Assembly (NCBI GenBank): GCA_018819265.1
Contig: JAHJQI010000153.1
Location: forward strand, 1-37,429
Reading direction: 5' to 3'
DNA: 37,429 bases
From: Alphaproteobacteria bacterium
GTDB lineage: Bacteria > Pseudomonadota > Alphaproteobacteria > Rhizobiales > Hyphomicrobiaceae
Part shown: positions 6,683-15,697 of the stretch, piece by piece
How the letters are laid out: every line of letters starts with the position of its first letter
Numbering within the stretch: the first letter of the stretch is position 1
Made by a program: the position numbers and the translations under genes
The notes under the pieces: model-generated
Databases searched by the model: none
What the model was told of the DNA's origin: nothing
Seen by the model: only the letters and a program-made list of their open reading frames with translations

Positions 6683-7516
6683 TCAGCGGCCGCAGGCGAC
6701 GGCGTCTTCTGCGGCGTTGTGGATGGACAGATCGGTGATGGTGGGGCTGTCGCCGGAAAGCGCGTTGCCGGGATCCCAGGCGATGTTCACGGTCTCGAAG
6801 CGCGAGCCCAACGCATCGTAGATGAGGAGACGTCCGGCGAGCGTTTCGCCTGCGCCGGTGATTTCCTTCAGCACCTCAACCGCCTGCAGCGTGCCGATAA
6901 CGCCGACGACGGCGCCAAGCACGCCGACTTCCGAGCAGTTCGCGACCGTGCCGGGCGGCGGAGCTTCCGGGAACAGGCAACGGTACGTCGGGTAGGGCTT
7001 GCCGCCAGGGGCCGCTTCGTGCGGCTTGAAGGTCGTCACGTAGCCGTCGAACGGGCCGACGGCGCCGAACACCAGCGTCTTCCCGGCAAGATAGCAGGCG
7101 TCGGAAACAAGGTAGCGGGTGGCGAAGTTGTCGGAGCCGTCGCAGACGATGTCGTAGCCGGCAATGATATCGAGGGCGTTATGCGAATCGAGGCGGACGG
7201 GATGTGTCTCGACGACGACGTGCGGGTTTAACCGGCCGATCGCGTCGCGGCCGCTGTCGACCTTCAGCTTCCCGACGTGGGACGTGTCGTGCAGAATCTG
7301 GCGCTGCAGGTTCGAAAGTGAGACGACGTCATCATCGATGAGGCCGAGTGTGCCGACGCCGGCCGCGGCCAGATAAACCGCAAGCGGCGACCCGAGACCG
7401 CCGGCGCCGACCAGCAGCACGCGGGCGGCTTTCAGCTTCTGCTGGCCCTGGCCGCCAACCTCGCGCAGAACGAGATGGCGCTTGTAGCGCTCAATTTCCT
7501 CAGTCGTCAGGGTCAT
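6683..7516 (-). CDS. moeB: MoeB/ThiF-type adenylyltransferase (E1-like)
   Basis: A 277-residue enzyme expected to adenylate the C-terminal glycine of a ubiquitin-like sulfur carrier such as MoaD or ThiS, for molybdopterin or thiamine synthesis. The start at 7516 (MTLTTEEIERY) is the usual family start; the earlier ATG adds 11 unrelated residues. The nucleotide loop GAGGLGSP is at 37-44, followed by DDDVVSLSNLQRQ at 61-73 and the SDN aspartate Asp130. No rhodanese domain follows. The zinc site appears degenerate: the usual CxxC near 177-180 has only Cys180, and the second CxxC is replaced by NALSG at 251-255 before PTITDLSIH. Structural zinc is therefore probably lost. It is monocistronic and convergent with the secreted cysteine-rich gene. 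Confidence 0.88.
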   Translation of the reverse strand: MTLTTEEIERYKRHLVLREVGGQGQQKLKAARVLLVGAGGLGSPLAVYLAAAGVGTLGLIDDDVVSLSNLQRQILHDTSHVGKLKVDSGRDAIGRLNPHVVVETHPVRLDSHNALDIIAGYDIVCDGSDNFATRYLVSDACYLAGKTLVFGAVGPFDGYVTTFKPHEAAPGGKPYPTYRCLFPEAPPPGTVANCSEVGVLGAVVGVIGTLQAVEVLKEITGAGETLAGRLLIYDALGSRFETVNIAWDPGNALSGDSPTITDLSIHNAAEDAVACGR

Positions 7517-7707
7517 TGCTCTATTCCAATGCAGTGATACACGGACCACAAGTCTGGCCGCTCACCGGGCACGCGGCAAGTGGCGCTGCGACAGCCTTCG
7601 AATATGCCGTGTTGCTGCATCCGCAGTAATTCCCTATGTATACATCGATGCGGCAAATTGCTGCACAGCCGGGCTTGATTGGGCCAACAGAAACAAGGGA
7701 CGGAAAC

Positions 7708-8724
7708 ATGTTCAGAGGACTAATCGTAACAGCGACCGCAGGCGCCGTATTGGTTGCCGGGGCTGCCCCAAGTGCGAAAGCGGCGGACGCACGAGACTAC
7801 ATTCTAGCAACTGCCAGTACGGGCGGCACCTACTATCCGGTCGGAGTCGCAATTGCCACACTGGCCAAAGTGAAGCTGCAGCCGACCATAAAGCTCGGCA
7901 TGTCGGCGATCAATTCGGCAGGATCGGGCGAGAACGTCAAACTGCTGCGCGATAACGAAGCGCAATTCGCGATTCTGCAGGGCTTGTTTGGATATTATGC
8001 CTGGAACGGCAAAGGCCCGGTCGAAGCCGATGGCCCGCAAAAGGACATGCGCGCCGTTTCCATGCTGTGGCAGAACGTCGAGCATTTCGTGATCCAGTCC
8101 GACCTCGCCAAGACCGGCACGATCGACGACATGATCGGATTGAAGGGCAAGTCGATGGCCCTCGGCACCAAGAATTCGGGTACGATCGGATCAAACCAGG
8201 TGCTGCTCTCGAATCTGGGGGTCGATATCGACAAGGACTACAACCTCGTCCACGTCGGCTATGGTCCGTCCGCCGATGCCTTGCAGAACGGCCAGGTTGC
8301 CGGAATATCGACGCCGGCTGGAGTACCCGTCGGTGCAATTACGAAAGCGTTCGCTTCGCAGGGCGACAAAATCAAGCTGTTGGGCTTCACGCCGGAGCAG
8401 ATGGAAAAGGCCGACGGCGGCCTCGGATTGTGGACCCCCTACAAAATCGCCGCGGGAACCTATCCGAGCGTCGATGCCGACGTGATGACGATCGCGCAGC
8501 CGAACTTCCTGGCGGTACGCAAGGATGTCCCCGAGGAAGACGTCTACCAGATCACCAAGACGATGTACGAGAACCTCGGCTTCCTCAATGCGATCCACTC
8601 GGCGACCAAGGCGATGGCACTTGAAAGCGCAATAGCGGGTCTGCCGATGCCGCTGCATCCTGGCGCCAAGCGCTACTTCGAGGAAGCAGGCCTCAAGATC
8701 CCCGAGAAGCTCGTCGCGCAATAA
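7708..8724 (+). CDS. TAXI-family TRAP transporter solute receptor
   Basis: A 338-residue periplasmic binding protein that would deliver a carboxylate-type substrate to the TRAP permease encoded next. The ATG at 7708 follows AAGGGACGGAAAC, a good ribosome site. The longer frame from 7636 would bury the signal peptide. Residues 1-27 form the signal peptide, ending AAPSAKAAD. The mature start ILATASTGGTYYPVGVAIA is the hallmark of the TAXI family. The length is normal. It is separated from the permease gene by 120 bp holding a hairpin (8773-8807). The substrate is unknown; TAXI receptors are poorly characterised, and some bind glutamate or other dicarboxylates. Confidence 0.93.
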   Translation: MFRGLIVTATAGAVLVAGAAPSAKAADARDYILATASTGGTYYPVGVAIATLAKVKLQPTIKLGMSAINSAGSGENVKLLRDNEAQFAILQGLFGYYAWNGKGPVEADGPQKDMRAVSMLWQNVEHFVIQSDLAKTGTIDDMIGLKGKSMALGTKNSGTIGSNQVLLSNLGVDIDKDYNLVHVGYGPSADALQNGQVAGISTPAGVPVGAITKAFASQGDKIKLLGFTPEQMEKADGGLGLWTPYKIAAGTYPSVDADVMTIAQPNFLAVRKDVPEEDVYQITKTMYENLGFLNAIHSATKAMALESAIAGLPMPLHPGAKRYFEEAGLKIPEKLVAQ

Positions 8725-8772
8725 CCTGTCGGCCGGGCTTATGTCCCGAGACCTAGGGGATGGAGCGAACCA

Positions 8773-8807
8773 GAGGGCGGTTGAGGCGATTGGCCTCCGC
8801 CGCCCTC
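8773..8807 (+). promoter_or_regulatory. Intercistronic hairpin between receptor and permease
   Basis: GAGGGCGG pairs with CCGCCCTC, and the inner GAGGC pairs with GCCTC. There is no T-tract after it. In binding-protein transporters such hairpins commonly protect the receptor mRNA or partly terminate transcription, so that the receptor is made in excess of the permease. That role is inferred from position only. Confidence 0.5.
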
Positions 8808-8844
8808 ATGGCATTGCTGGAACTTTCGGGGAGGCTGGCGGCCC

Positions 8845-10956
8845 ATGGCGAGTGAGCAAAACGAGGCGGCAAGTTCAGGCCTCGACGTTCCGCAGTGGAC
8901 GGGATCGATAAACGACCGCGCGATCTTCGTCGTCGGCGTCGCGCTGGCGCTGATCCATGTCTACTTCAATATCTTCGGCGTGCTGTCCGGGCTGTGGCGC
9001 AACGCCATTCACTTTGCCGGCTTCGCATTTCTGTGCGCGCTGATCTACCCAGCATTCGAGGGGCATTTTGCGAAGACGCGGACCTTCAAATTCCTCGATG
9101 TCGCGTTCGGGCTGCTGGTGGCCGGCTCGGCGCTCTACCTCATTGCCGCGGAAGACGCGGTGTATGCTCGCGGCGTACGTCTCAGCGCGCTGGATTGGAC
9201 GGCTGGCGGCATTCTCATTCTCGGGGCGCTGGAATACACGCGGCGGACCACCGGCATCGTGATCCCGATCCTTATCGTTCTGGCGCTGACCTACGTGAGC
9301 TGGTGGGGCCAGCACATCACCGGCGTATTCCGCTTCGGCGGATTGAGCGTGGAGACGATCCTGTTCCGCTCGATCTACGGCGACGACGGCATCTTCGGCA
9401 ACATCGCCAGCATCTCCTCATCGTTCGTGTTCATGTTCATCCTGCTCGGGGCGTTCCTGCTGCGCTCGGGCGGGGGCGCGTTCGTCATCGACCTGGCGCG
9501 TTCGGTCGCCGGTAGACTGACGGGCGGGCCGGGGCTCGTCGCGGTTCTCGCCTCCGGGCTGACAGGCACGATTTCGGGTTCGGCGGTCGCCAACACGGCT
9601 TCGACCGGGGTCATCACGATTCCGCTCATGAAGCGCGCCGGTTTCCCGCCGAAGTTTGCCGCGGCGGTTGAAGCTTCCGCGTCAACCGGCGGGCAGCTGA
9701 TGCCGCCGATCATGGGCGCGGGCGCCTTCGTCATCGCCAGCTACACGCAGATTCCCTACACCACGATCGTTGCCGTCAGCGTGCTGCCGGCGATCCTCTA
9801 TTTCGCTTCGATCGCGTTCTACGTCCGTATCGAGGCAAAGCGGCAGGGCGTGCAGGCGGTCGACGACGACGTGCCGGGGTTCATGGACCTGATGCTCGGC
9901 GGCGGGTTGCCGTTCCTCATCCCCATCGGCGTGCTCATCACACTCCTCATCTACGGGTACACGCCAACGTACGCGGCAGGCATCGCAATCCTCGCCGTGA
10001 TCGCAGCATCCTGGCTGACGCGCAATCCGATGGGACCGGTGGCCGTGCTCGAAGCCATGGCGCTGGGCGCGCGCAACATGGTGATGACCGCCGTGCTGCT
10101 GTGCTCGGTCGGCCTGATCGTCAATGTCATCGCCATGTCCGGGGTCGGCAACACATTCTCGTTGATGATTACGGAATGGGCCGGCGACAGCCTCATCATC
10201 GCACTTGTGCTGATCGCGCTCGCCTCACTGGTGCTCGGCATGGGGTTGCCGGTGACGGCCGCCTACATTGTTCTCGGCACGCTTTCAGCACCTGCCTTGT
10301 TCGAACTGATCGCCAACCGGGAACTGATCGAAGCGCTGATGGCCGGCAATGTCGCGGAGGAAGCAAAAGCGATCCTCATGCTGGCTTCGCCGGAGACCGC
10401 AGCCCAGCTCGGAGCGCCGATGTCGGCGGAGGCGGCGAAAGCGCTGCTCGACAATGTGCCGGCCGAACTCATTGCGCCGGTACGCGAAGCGGTCGTTCCC
10501 GCGGCGACGCTGACGTATGCGCTTCTGTCGGCGCACCTCATCATCTTCTGGCTGAGCCAGGATTCGAACGTCACGCCGCCGGTGTGCCTCACCGCTTTCA
10601 CGGCGGCGGCAATCGCCGGAACACCGCCGATGGCCACCGGCCTGACCGCGTGGAAGATCGCAAAGGGTCTTTATCTGGTACCGCTGCTGTTTGCCTACAC
10701 GCCGTTCATCGGCGGCGAAATTGCCGATGTCCTGAGGATTTTCGGTTTCGCGCTTGTCGGGCTTTACGCATTTTCGGGCGCGATGCAGGGACACCTGGAG
10801 GCTCCCGTAACGTGGCCGATGCGGATCGCTCTTGGCGTTTGCGGCGCGTTCTTGCTGATGCCCTTGAACCTGTACCTGGACCTCGCCGCACTCGCCGCAT
10901 TTGCGGCAATTTTGCTGCTCAATGTGCGCGGTCAAAAGATGCCAGATGCTGTTTGA
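8845..10956 (+). CDS. TRAP transporter fused permease (DctQM)
   Basis: A 703-residue inner-membrane protein that couples Na+ or H+ flux to uptake of the substrate bound by the TAXI receptor. The small DctQ-like part lies in about residues 25-165 (four hydrophobic helices) and is fused to the large DctM part, as is usual for TAXI-TRAP systems. Many hydrophobic helices follow. Conserved DctM elements include SGSAVANTASTG (around 244-255) and LMPPIMGAG at 285-293. An Ala/Glu-rich soluble loop with short amphipathic helices (about 490-545) interrupts the membrane part. The start ATG follows GGGGAGGCTGGCGGCCC. It forms an operon with the receptor gene. Confidence 0.93.
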   Translation: MASEQNEAASSGLDVPQWTGSINDRAIFVVGVALALIHVYFNIFGVLSGLWRNAIHFAGFAFLCALIYPAFEGHFAKTRTFKFLDVAFGLLVAGSALYLIAAEDAVYARGVRLSALDWTAGGILILGALEYTRRTTGIVIPILIVLALTYVSWWGQHITGVFRFGGLSVETILFRSIYGDDGIFGNIASISSSFVFMFILLGAFLLRSGGGAFVIDLARSVAGRLTGGPGLVAVLASGLTGTISGSAVANTASTGVITIPLMKRAGFPPKFAAAVEASASTGGQLMPPIMGAGAFVIASYTQIPYTTIVAVSVLPAILYFASIAFYVRIEAKRQGVQAVDDDVPGFMDLMLGGGLPFLIPIGVLITLLIYGYTPTYAAGIAILAVIAASWLTRNPMGPVAVLEAMALGARNMVMTAVLLCSVGLIVNVIAMSGVGNTFSLMITEWAGDSLIIALVLIALASLVLGMGLPVTAAYIVLGTLSAPALFELIANRELIEALMAGNVAEEAKAILMLASPETAAQLGAPMSAEAAKALLDNVPAELIAPVREAVVPAATLTYALLSAHLIIFWLSQDSNVTPPVCLTAFTAAAIAGTPPMATGLTAWKIAKGLYLVPLLFAYTPFIGGEIADVLRIFGFALVGLYAFSGAMQGHLEAPVTWPMRIALGVCGAFLLMPLNLYLDLAALAAFAAILLLNVRGQKMPDAV

Positions 10957-11010
10957 AGCGACCGCAAATGGCGGCTATGGTGCCCACCCTGAAGCAAGAG
11001 GACGGTGCAG

Positions 11011-11628
11011 ATGCATTGTGTGAAGCTTGCGGCGATTGCCGCTGTCATCGTCAGCGCCGCCGCGCCAGCGCCCGCGCAGGATCGCCGGGAAGCCGGCGCG
11101 CACCGGCACGGACATGGAAAGCTCGACATCGCCATCGACGGGGACAAGGCCGGCTTCGATTTGCGCGCTCCGGGAGCCGACATCATCGACTTCGAACACG
11201 CTGCCAGCACAGAGAAGGAAAAGGCCACTCTCAAGGCCGCCAAGGAGATCCTCGCCAATCCGCTCAAAATCGTGACGCTTCCAGAAGCGGCGGGCTGTGT
11301 CGTCGAGCAATCCTTCGTTCACTACACCAAGGATCCCGAACACGCCGCCCATCACGAGAAGAAACATGGCGGAGGCCATCACGGAGAGAAGCATCACGGC
11401 GGCCATCACGATGGCCATCCCGGCCACCAGGAAGGCCATGCCGAATTTCACGCCGGATATCAGTTCACGTGCCTCGCGCCCGAGAAGCTGTCGACGCTGA
11501 CGCTCGGCTACTTCGATCAGTTCCAGAATGCGCTTTCGCTGCAAGTCAGCATCGCCACGGCGAAAGGACAGACGCAGTTCGACGCGACCCGGGATCGGAC
11601 GGCGATCGATTTCGACGCCTCGATGTAA
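11011..11628 (+). CDS. DUF2796 (ZrgA-like) periplasmic metal-binding protein
   Basis: A 205-residue exported protein. The ATG at 11011 lies 8 nt after AAGAGGA, which is why it was preferred over the GTG at 11005. Residues 1-22 are a signal peptide ending APAQ. The mature protein starts with AHRHGHGKLDIAIDGD, the DUF2796 signature. Its centre (about 110-150) is extremely His-rich (HHGEKHHGGHHDGHPGH), as expected for zinc capture. DUF2796 proteins include ZrgA of the zinc-regulated ZrgABCDE uptake system of Vibrio cholerae. Here the gene is followed by an ABC ATPase, an FtsX-like permease and a DUF3299 protein, matching that system's composition. A periplasmic zinc chaperone role is therefore inferred. 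No Zur box was recognised upstream. Confidence 0.85.
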   Translation: MHCVKLAAIAAVIVSAAAPAPAQDRREAGAHRHGHGKLDIAIDGDKAGFDLRAPGADIIDFEHAASTEKEKATLKAAKEILANPLKIVTLPEAAGCVVEQSFVHYTKDPEHAAHHEKKHGGGHHGEKHHGGHHDGHPGHQEGHAEFHAGYQFTCLAPEKLSTLTLGYFDQFQNALSLQVSIATAKGQTQFDATRDRTAIDFDASM

Positions 11629-11707
11629 CCTGTCGATATAACTGGCGGGCGATGCCCAAGCTCCTGGGAGACTACCGATCAAGCCCGGCACAAATCACAA
11701 TCGTAAA

Positions 11708-12430
11708 ATGCCGGGAGACGCCGCCGGCACCCCGGTGGTGGCGATGGGTGCCGTCCGCTTCACATGGCCGGGAAAGCCGCGCTTCAGTCTCAGCATCGAC
11801 CGGTTCGATGTCGCAAAGGGCGAGCGGGTGCTGTTGGTGGGCCCATCGGGGGGCGGCAAGTCGACGCTCCTCAGCCTGCTCGCCGGTATCGTCAGCCCGC
11901 AAACAGGCCATATCGACGTGCTCGGAACCAATATCGCCAAGCTGCCGGGGGCGGCGCGCGATCGCTTCCGGGCCGAGCACTTCGGCATCATCTTCCAGAT
12001 GTTCAACCTGCTGCCCTACGGCACGGTGACTGACAATGTGCTGCTACCTCTGAGCTTCTCCCAGCAGCGCCGGGCCAACGTCGCCGTCAACGGCACTGCA
12101 GCGGATGAAGCCGCCCGCCTGCTGCAACGGCTCGGACTGCCTGGCGATGAAATCGCCCGTCACCGTGCATCAAGCCTCAGCGTCGGCCAGCAGCAGCGCG
12201 TCGCGGCGGCGCGGGCTTTGATCGGGCGGCCGGAGATCATCGTCGCCGACGAGCCAACGTCATCGCTCGACCGGGCCCGGCAGAAAGAATTCCTCGATCT
12301 GCTGTTCGAGGAGATCGAGGCGGCGGGGGCAACGCTCATCATGGTCAGCCATGACGAAGCGCTGGCGGGGCTCTTCACACGGTGCGTGCGGCTCGACGAC
12401 ATCGCGAAAATTGGGTGGGGTGCGGCATGA
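11708..12430 (+). CDS. ABC transporter ATP-binding protein (LolD/MacB type)
   Basis: A 240-residue cytosolic ATPase for the permease encoded next. Walker A GPSGGGKS is at 45-52, the ABC signature LSVGQQQR is near 157-164, and Walker B with D-loop is VADEPTSSLD near 179-188. The switch histidine is in MVSHDEA. The Q-loop (FQMFNLLP) fits the type VII (LolCDE/MacB/FtsE) class, which usually performs mechanotransmission rather than simple import. The ATG at 11708 lacks a clear ribosome site, and ATG 11744 is an alternative. Its stop overlaps the permease start by 4 bp (ATGA at 12427). By context it belongs to the Zrg-like zinc system. Confidence 0.92.
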   Translation: MPGDAAGTPVVAMGAVRFTWPGKPRFSLSIDRFDVAKGERVLLVGPSGGGKSTLLSLLAGIVSPQTGHIDVLGTNIAKLPGAARDRFRAEHFGIIFQMFNLLPYGTVTDNVLLPLSFSQQRRANVAVNGTAADEAARLLQRLGLPGDEIARHRASSLSVGQQQRVAAARALIGRPEIIVADEPTSSLDRARQKEFLDLLFEEIEAAGATLIMVSHDEALAGLFTRCVRLDDIAKIGWGAA

Positions 12431-13686
12431 TCGTTTTGCGGCTCGCCCTGCAGTCGCTCAGTGCGCGATGGCTGACGGCGCTCCTGTCGGTCCTCGCGAT
12501 CGCCTTTTCCGTGATGCTGCTGCTTGGCGTCGAGAAGGTGCGCAACGGCGCCCGGCAGAGTTTCGCCGATACCATCTCGGGTACGGACCTTATCGTCGGA
12601 GCGCGCTCGGGCGGGGTGCAACTGCTGCTCTATTCGGTGTTCCGAATCGGCAACGCAACGAACAACATGACCTGGCAGAGCGCGAGAGAGATTGCGGCGC
12701 TGCCGGAGGTGGCCTGGACGGTGCCGATGTCGCTTGGCGACAGCCATCGCGGCTTCCGCGTGCTCGGCACGACGGCGGGATTCTTCACGCACTACCGCTT
12801 TCGAGGCGACCAGAAACTGGTGCTTTCCGCAGGGGCCGAATTCAGCGATGTGTTCGAGGCGGTGATCGGTGCCGACGTGGCGGCGGCGCTCGGATACGAA
12901 ATCGGCGACAGTATCGTCATCGGGCACGGGCTCGGCTCGGTTTCCTTCATCGATCATGGCGACAAGCCGTTCCGGGTCGCGGGCATTCTGCAGAAGACCG
13001 GGACACCGGTCGACCGGGCGGTAATTGTCGGGCTTGAGGCGATCGAGGCGATCCATGTCGACTGGCAGCAGGGCGCCCCTGTCCCAGGTCAAGGCGTCTC
13101 CGCCGAAGATGTGCGCAAAATGAATCTGACGCCGCAGTCGGTGACTGCCATGCTCGTCGGCCTGAAGTCGCGGCTGGCTGTGTTCCGCGTGCAGCGGGCG
13201 GTGAACGAGTACGCGGCCGAACCGCTCTCGGCTATCCTGCCAGGGGCGGCCCTGCAGGAATTGTGGGGGCTGGTCGGCATCGCCGAAACTGCCCTCGCTG
13301 TCGTCTCCGCGATGGTGGTCGTGACCGCGATACTCGGCATGGTGACGATGATCCTGACGACGCTCAACGAACGGCGCCGCGAGATGGCGATACTGCGCTC
13401 GGTCGGTGCAAGACCGGCAACGGTGCTCGGCTTGCTGGCAACCGAAGCGGGGGTCTTGACGCTGGCCGGGGCGGTGCTGGGAACGGGGCTGCTCTACGCC
13501 GTCCTGGCGACGGCCCGGCCGTTGATCGACCGTGCCTACGGCTTGAGCCTGCCGCTTACGGCGCCGACATCGTTTGAGCTGACAACGCTGAGCGGGATCG
13601 TGGTCGCCGGCTTCGTCGCCGGCCTCGGTCCGGCGTTCCTCGCCTACCGGCGTTCGCTTGCCGACGGCATGACAGTACGGGTATGA
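12427..13686 (+). CDS. FtsX-like ABC permease (MacB/LolC type)
   Basis: A 419-residue inner-membrane permease. The start at 12427 (MIVLRLALQSL) overlaps the ATPase stop by ATGA. A longer in-frame start at 12382 would extend 45 nt into the ATPase gene and was rejected. One helix lies near residues 15-35, then a large periplasmic MacB_PCD-like domain (about 40-270). Three helices of the FtsX fold follow (about 285-315, 335-370 and 390-410). The cytoplasmic coupling motif NERRREMAILRSVGA is clear. It forms a transporter with the preceding ATPase. In Vibrio two permease genes exist, whereas only one is present here. Confidence 0.9.
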   Translation: MIVLRLALQSLSARWLTALLSVLAIAFSVMLLLGVEKVRNGARQSFADTISGTDLIVGARSGGVQLLLYSVFRIGNATNNMTWQSAREIAALPEVAWTVPMSLGDSHRGFRVLGTTAGFFTHYRFRGDQKLVLSAGAEFSDVFEAVIGADVAAALGYEIGDSIVIGHGLGSVSFIDHGDKPFRVAGILQKTGTPVDRAVIVGLEAIEAIHVDWQQGAPVPGQGVSAEDVRKMNLTPQSVTAMLVGLKSRLAVFRVQRAVNEYAAEPLSAILPGAALQELWGLVGIAETALAVVSAMVVVTAILGMVTMILTTLNERRREMAILRSVGARPATVLGLLATEAGVLTLAGAVLGTGLLYAVLATARPLIDRAYGLSLPLTAPTSFELTTLSGIVVAGFVAGLGPAFLAYRRSLADGMTVRV

Positions 13687-13877
13687 CGGGGAGGTGGTCG
13701 AAATGGCGGACGGCTTGGCTGCGCCTTATTCTTGAATAAAGTGCGGAAGCGTTCCCACTCCGATGCGCCGATCCAAAGCGCCTTCCCCGCAACACTGGTT
13801 GAGCTTTTGTTGGTGTTCTGGATTTTCGTCTGATCCAAAATCCGGAAACAGCCGATCACGATCGAAAGGGCTTCGAC

Positions 13878-14492
13878 ATGAGCCGCACATCAAGCGCCAT
13901 CGCAGCTGGCCTCGCGCTCGCCTTGGCCGCAACCGCAGCGCTGCCGGTCCAAGCCGGAGCGCCGCGCGAGTTGAAGTGGGCCGACCTCGTGCCCCAGACC
14001 GCGACCGCCGCCAAGAAACAGCTCAAGACCTTTTTCGGCCCGCCCGCCGGCGCCGCTCCAGACGGCAAGGCAGCCTATCTCGAAAGCTTCGACATCCGCT
14101 CGCGCCCCGAGGATGCGGAGGGAGCGCCGCCGCCGCGCGTCCCGGAAGGCAAGTTCATGTCGCGGCCGGCGCGCCAGGCATCGACGGCGCCACCCGAACT
14201 CAAGACCGAACTCGACGGCCAGAACGTGAAGATCGGAGGCTACGTCGTGCCGCTCGACTTTACCGCGACCAAAATTACGGAGTTCCTGCTGGTGCCGTTC
14301 GTCGGCGCCTGCATCCACGTGCCGCCGCCGCCGGCCAACCAGATCGTCTACGTCACGGCCAAGGACGGCTTCACGGTGAAGGGCGAGTTCGACCCGGTCT
14401 ATGTGACCGGCAAGATGTCGGCGAAGATCACGCCGACGGGACTTGCCGAGACGGGTTACACGATCGAAGCGGATGCCGTGGAGATGCGCTGA
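13878..14492 (+). CDS. DUF3299 periplasmic protein (Zrg-system associated)
   Basis: A 204-residue exported protein with a signal peptide over residues 1-26 (LPVQAGAPREL). The start follows CGAAAGGGCTTCGAC. DUF3299 features are visible in the second half: LDGQNVKIGGYVVPLDF, EFLLVPFVGACIHVPPPPANQIVYV with a conserved Cys and His, and an Ig-like closing segment ending in TGYTIEADAVE. DUF3299 genes are regularly neighbours of DUF2796/ABC cassettes, so it probably acts in the same zinc-related system. Its biochemical role is unknown. It is 191 bp downstream of the permease and could have its own promoter. That gap holds a short hairpin (GGATTTT/AAAATCC near 13825-13848). Confidence 0.83.
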   Translation: MSRTSSAIAAGLALALAATAALPVQAGAPRELKWADLVPQTATAAKKQLKTFFGPPAGAAPDGKAAYLESFDIRSRPEDAEGAPPPRVPEGKFMSRPARQASTAPPELKTELDGQNVKIGGYVVPLDFTATKITEFLLVPFVGACIHVPPPPANQIVYVTAKDGFTVKGEFDPVYVTGKMSAKITPTGLAETGYTIEADAVEMR

Positions 14493-14560
14493 CTTCACCA
14501 TGGGCGGCCTTCATTTGCGACCGCGATGCGCGGGCAACCGCGACGAGATCGCGGCAGGTC

Positions 14561-15697
14561 TCAACCCCACAAGCGCTGCCGTTGCTTGACTGCCCATCGC
14601 GACGTCACGTCCCGAACGCGGGCGGGATCGGTCAAGAGCTTCAAGCGACGGCGCACGTGGCCCATCTCGGTCCTGGCCCTGTGGCTTTCCATTCGAAGCA
14701 CATCGCCTGGGACGCTGACCAGCGTGCGCCAGCGCGGCCAGTAGAGCCTCGCAATGGCCCGAGCCGCCCAGGCTTCGGCGGTCGGCGAAGCCGGTGTGAC
14801 GCGGGGAGCACCTGTTATTTTGCGCCATGCCTCCAGCAAAGCCATGACGGCTTCGCGATGAGCGGGGTCGCGGAAGCGCGACACCACCTGCGACCCGTCG
14901 AACGGCATGGAGCTGCGGCCCTGCAGCATGATGAGATCGAGAACGTCCTTCAGCACGATCCGCTCAATCGCATGATTGCAGTTGTGCAGTTGCGCATGAA
15001 TGAGCAGGTGGGCAATGCGGTGGCTCAGCGTGGGGACGAGAAGTTCGGCGCCGCGATGCGTGCGAAGCGTCGCGCCGGCCATGAGCGATTTTTCACAAAG
15101 CCCGAAGTCATCGAGCCCGAAGAGGCGCGTGTGCAGTTCCACAGAGAACGTGCGGCAAGGGCTGATCAGCGGCGGGAAGTGGGCTTCCGTTAGAGGATCG
15201 TACGTGTCATCGGCTGTGACGAAGCCGAGGCGGTACATGGTTTCAACGCACGTTGCCAGATCTTCTTGCGGCACCAGCAGATCCAGGTCGGACATGAAGC
15301 GCCATGAAGCAGGGCTTGCGTCATCGGCGGTCAGGAGGATTGCCGCGCCCTTCAACGCACAGGGAACGACGCCCTTGGCATTCAGCGCGTTGGCGATGTC
15401 GTATAGCGCGTGCAGAAGCCGTACGTTGCGTTCCACATTGGCTTCGTGAAAAGCGGCGAGGAAATCCTGAACGTCGCCGGGCAATGCAACCGCAGAGGCG
15501 GATCTGTTCAGCGGCGCGGCGATGGCTTGAAGAACGAAATGCGCGCTGGCGAACGCAACCAGGCGGTGCCACGAGACTGCGCGAAACCCGGAGCCATTGC
15601 CAAGGCCGCCTTCGGCTGCCGGTGATCGGCTTTCCCCGCCCGACAGCGCTCTCAGCAGCGAAAGGGTCAAGTCGACTTCGGCGCGAGGGGATGTCAT
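14561..15697 (-). CDS. PF14907-type nucleotidyltransferase family protein
   Basis: A 378-residue putative nucleotidyltransferase of the uncharacterised NTP_transf_5 family. The fold is suggested by ALKGAAILL at 114-122 and the metal-binding pair in RFMSDLDLLV (Asp137, Asp139), followed by a helical C-terminal part. Such proteins occur beside PqqD-like proteins and HprK-like kinases, and in some lasso-peptide clusters, but their substrate is not established. Here the gene starts in an ATGA overlap (15694-15697) with the HprK-like kinase, so it is translated from the same message. Inference: it transfers a nucleotide or similar group to the product of the peptide gene at the head of the operon. 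It is convergent with the DUF3299 gene. Confidence 0.8.
   Translation of the reverse strand: MTSPRAEVDLTLSLLRALSGGESRSPAAEGGLGNGSGFRAVSWHRLVAFASAHFVLQAIAAPLNRSASAVALPGDVQDFLAAFHEANVERNVRLLHALYDIANALNAKGVVPCALKGAAILLTADDASPASWRFMSDLDLLVPQEDLATCVETMYRLGFVTADDTYDPLTEAHFPPLISPCRTFSVELHTRLFGLDDFGLCEKSLMAGATLRTHRGAELLVPTLSHRIAHLLIHAQLHNCNHAIERIVLKDVLDLIMLQGRSSMPFDGSQVVSRFRDPAHREAVMALLEAWRKITGAPRVTPASPTAEAWAARAIARLYWPRWRTLVSVPGDVLRMESHRARTEMGHVRRRLKLLTDPARVRDVTSRWAVKQRQRLWG

Noticed and set aside
10101..12029. A 642-residue frame across the TRAP permease end, the DUF2796 gene and the ATPase start
   Set aside because: It overlaps three real genes in another frame and has no domain.
13763..15193. A 476-residue plus-strand frame across the DUF3299 and nucleotidyltransferase genes
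   Set aside because: It covers a real gene on each strand. No start signal or protein family is recognisable.
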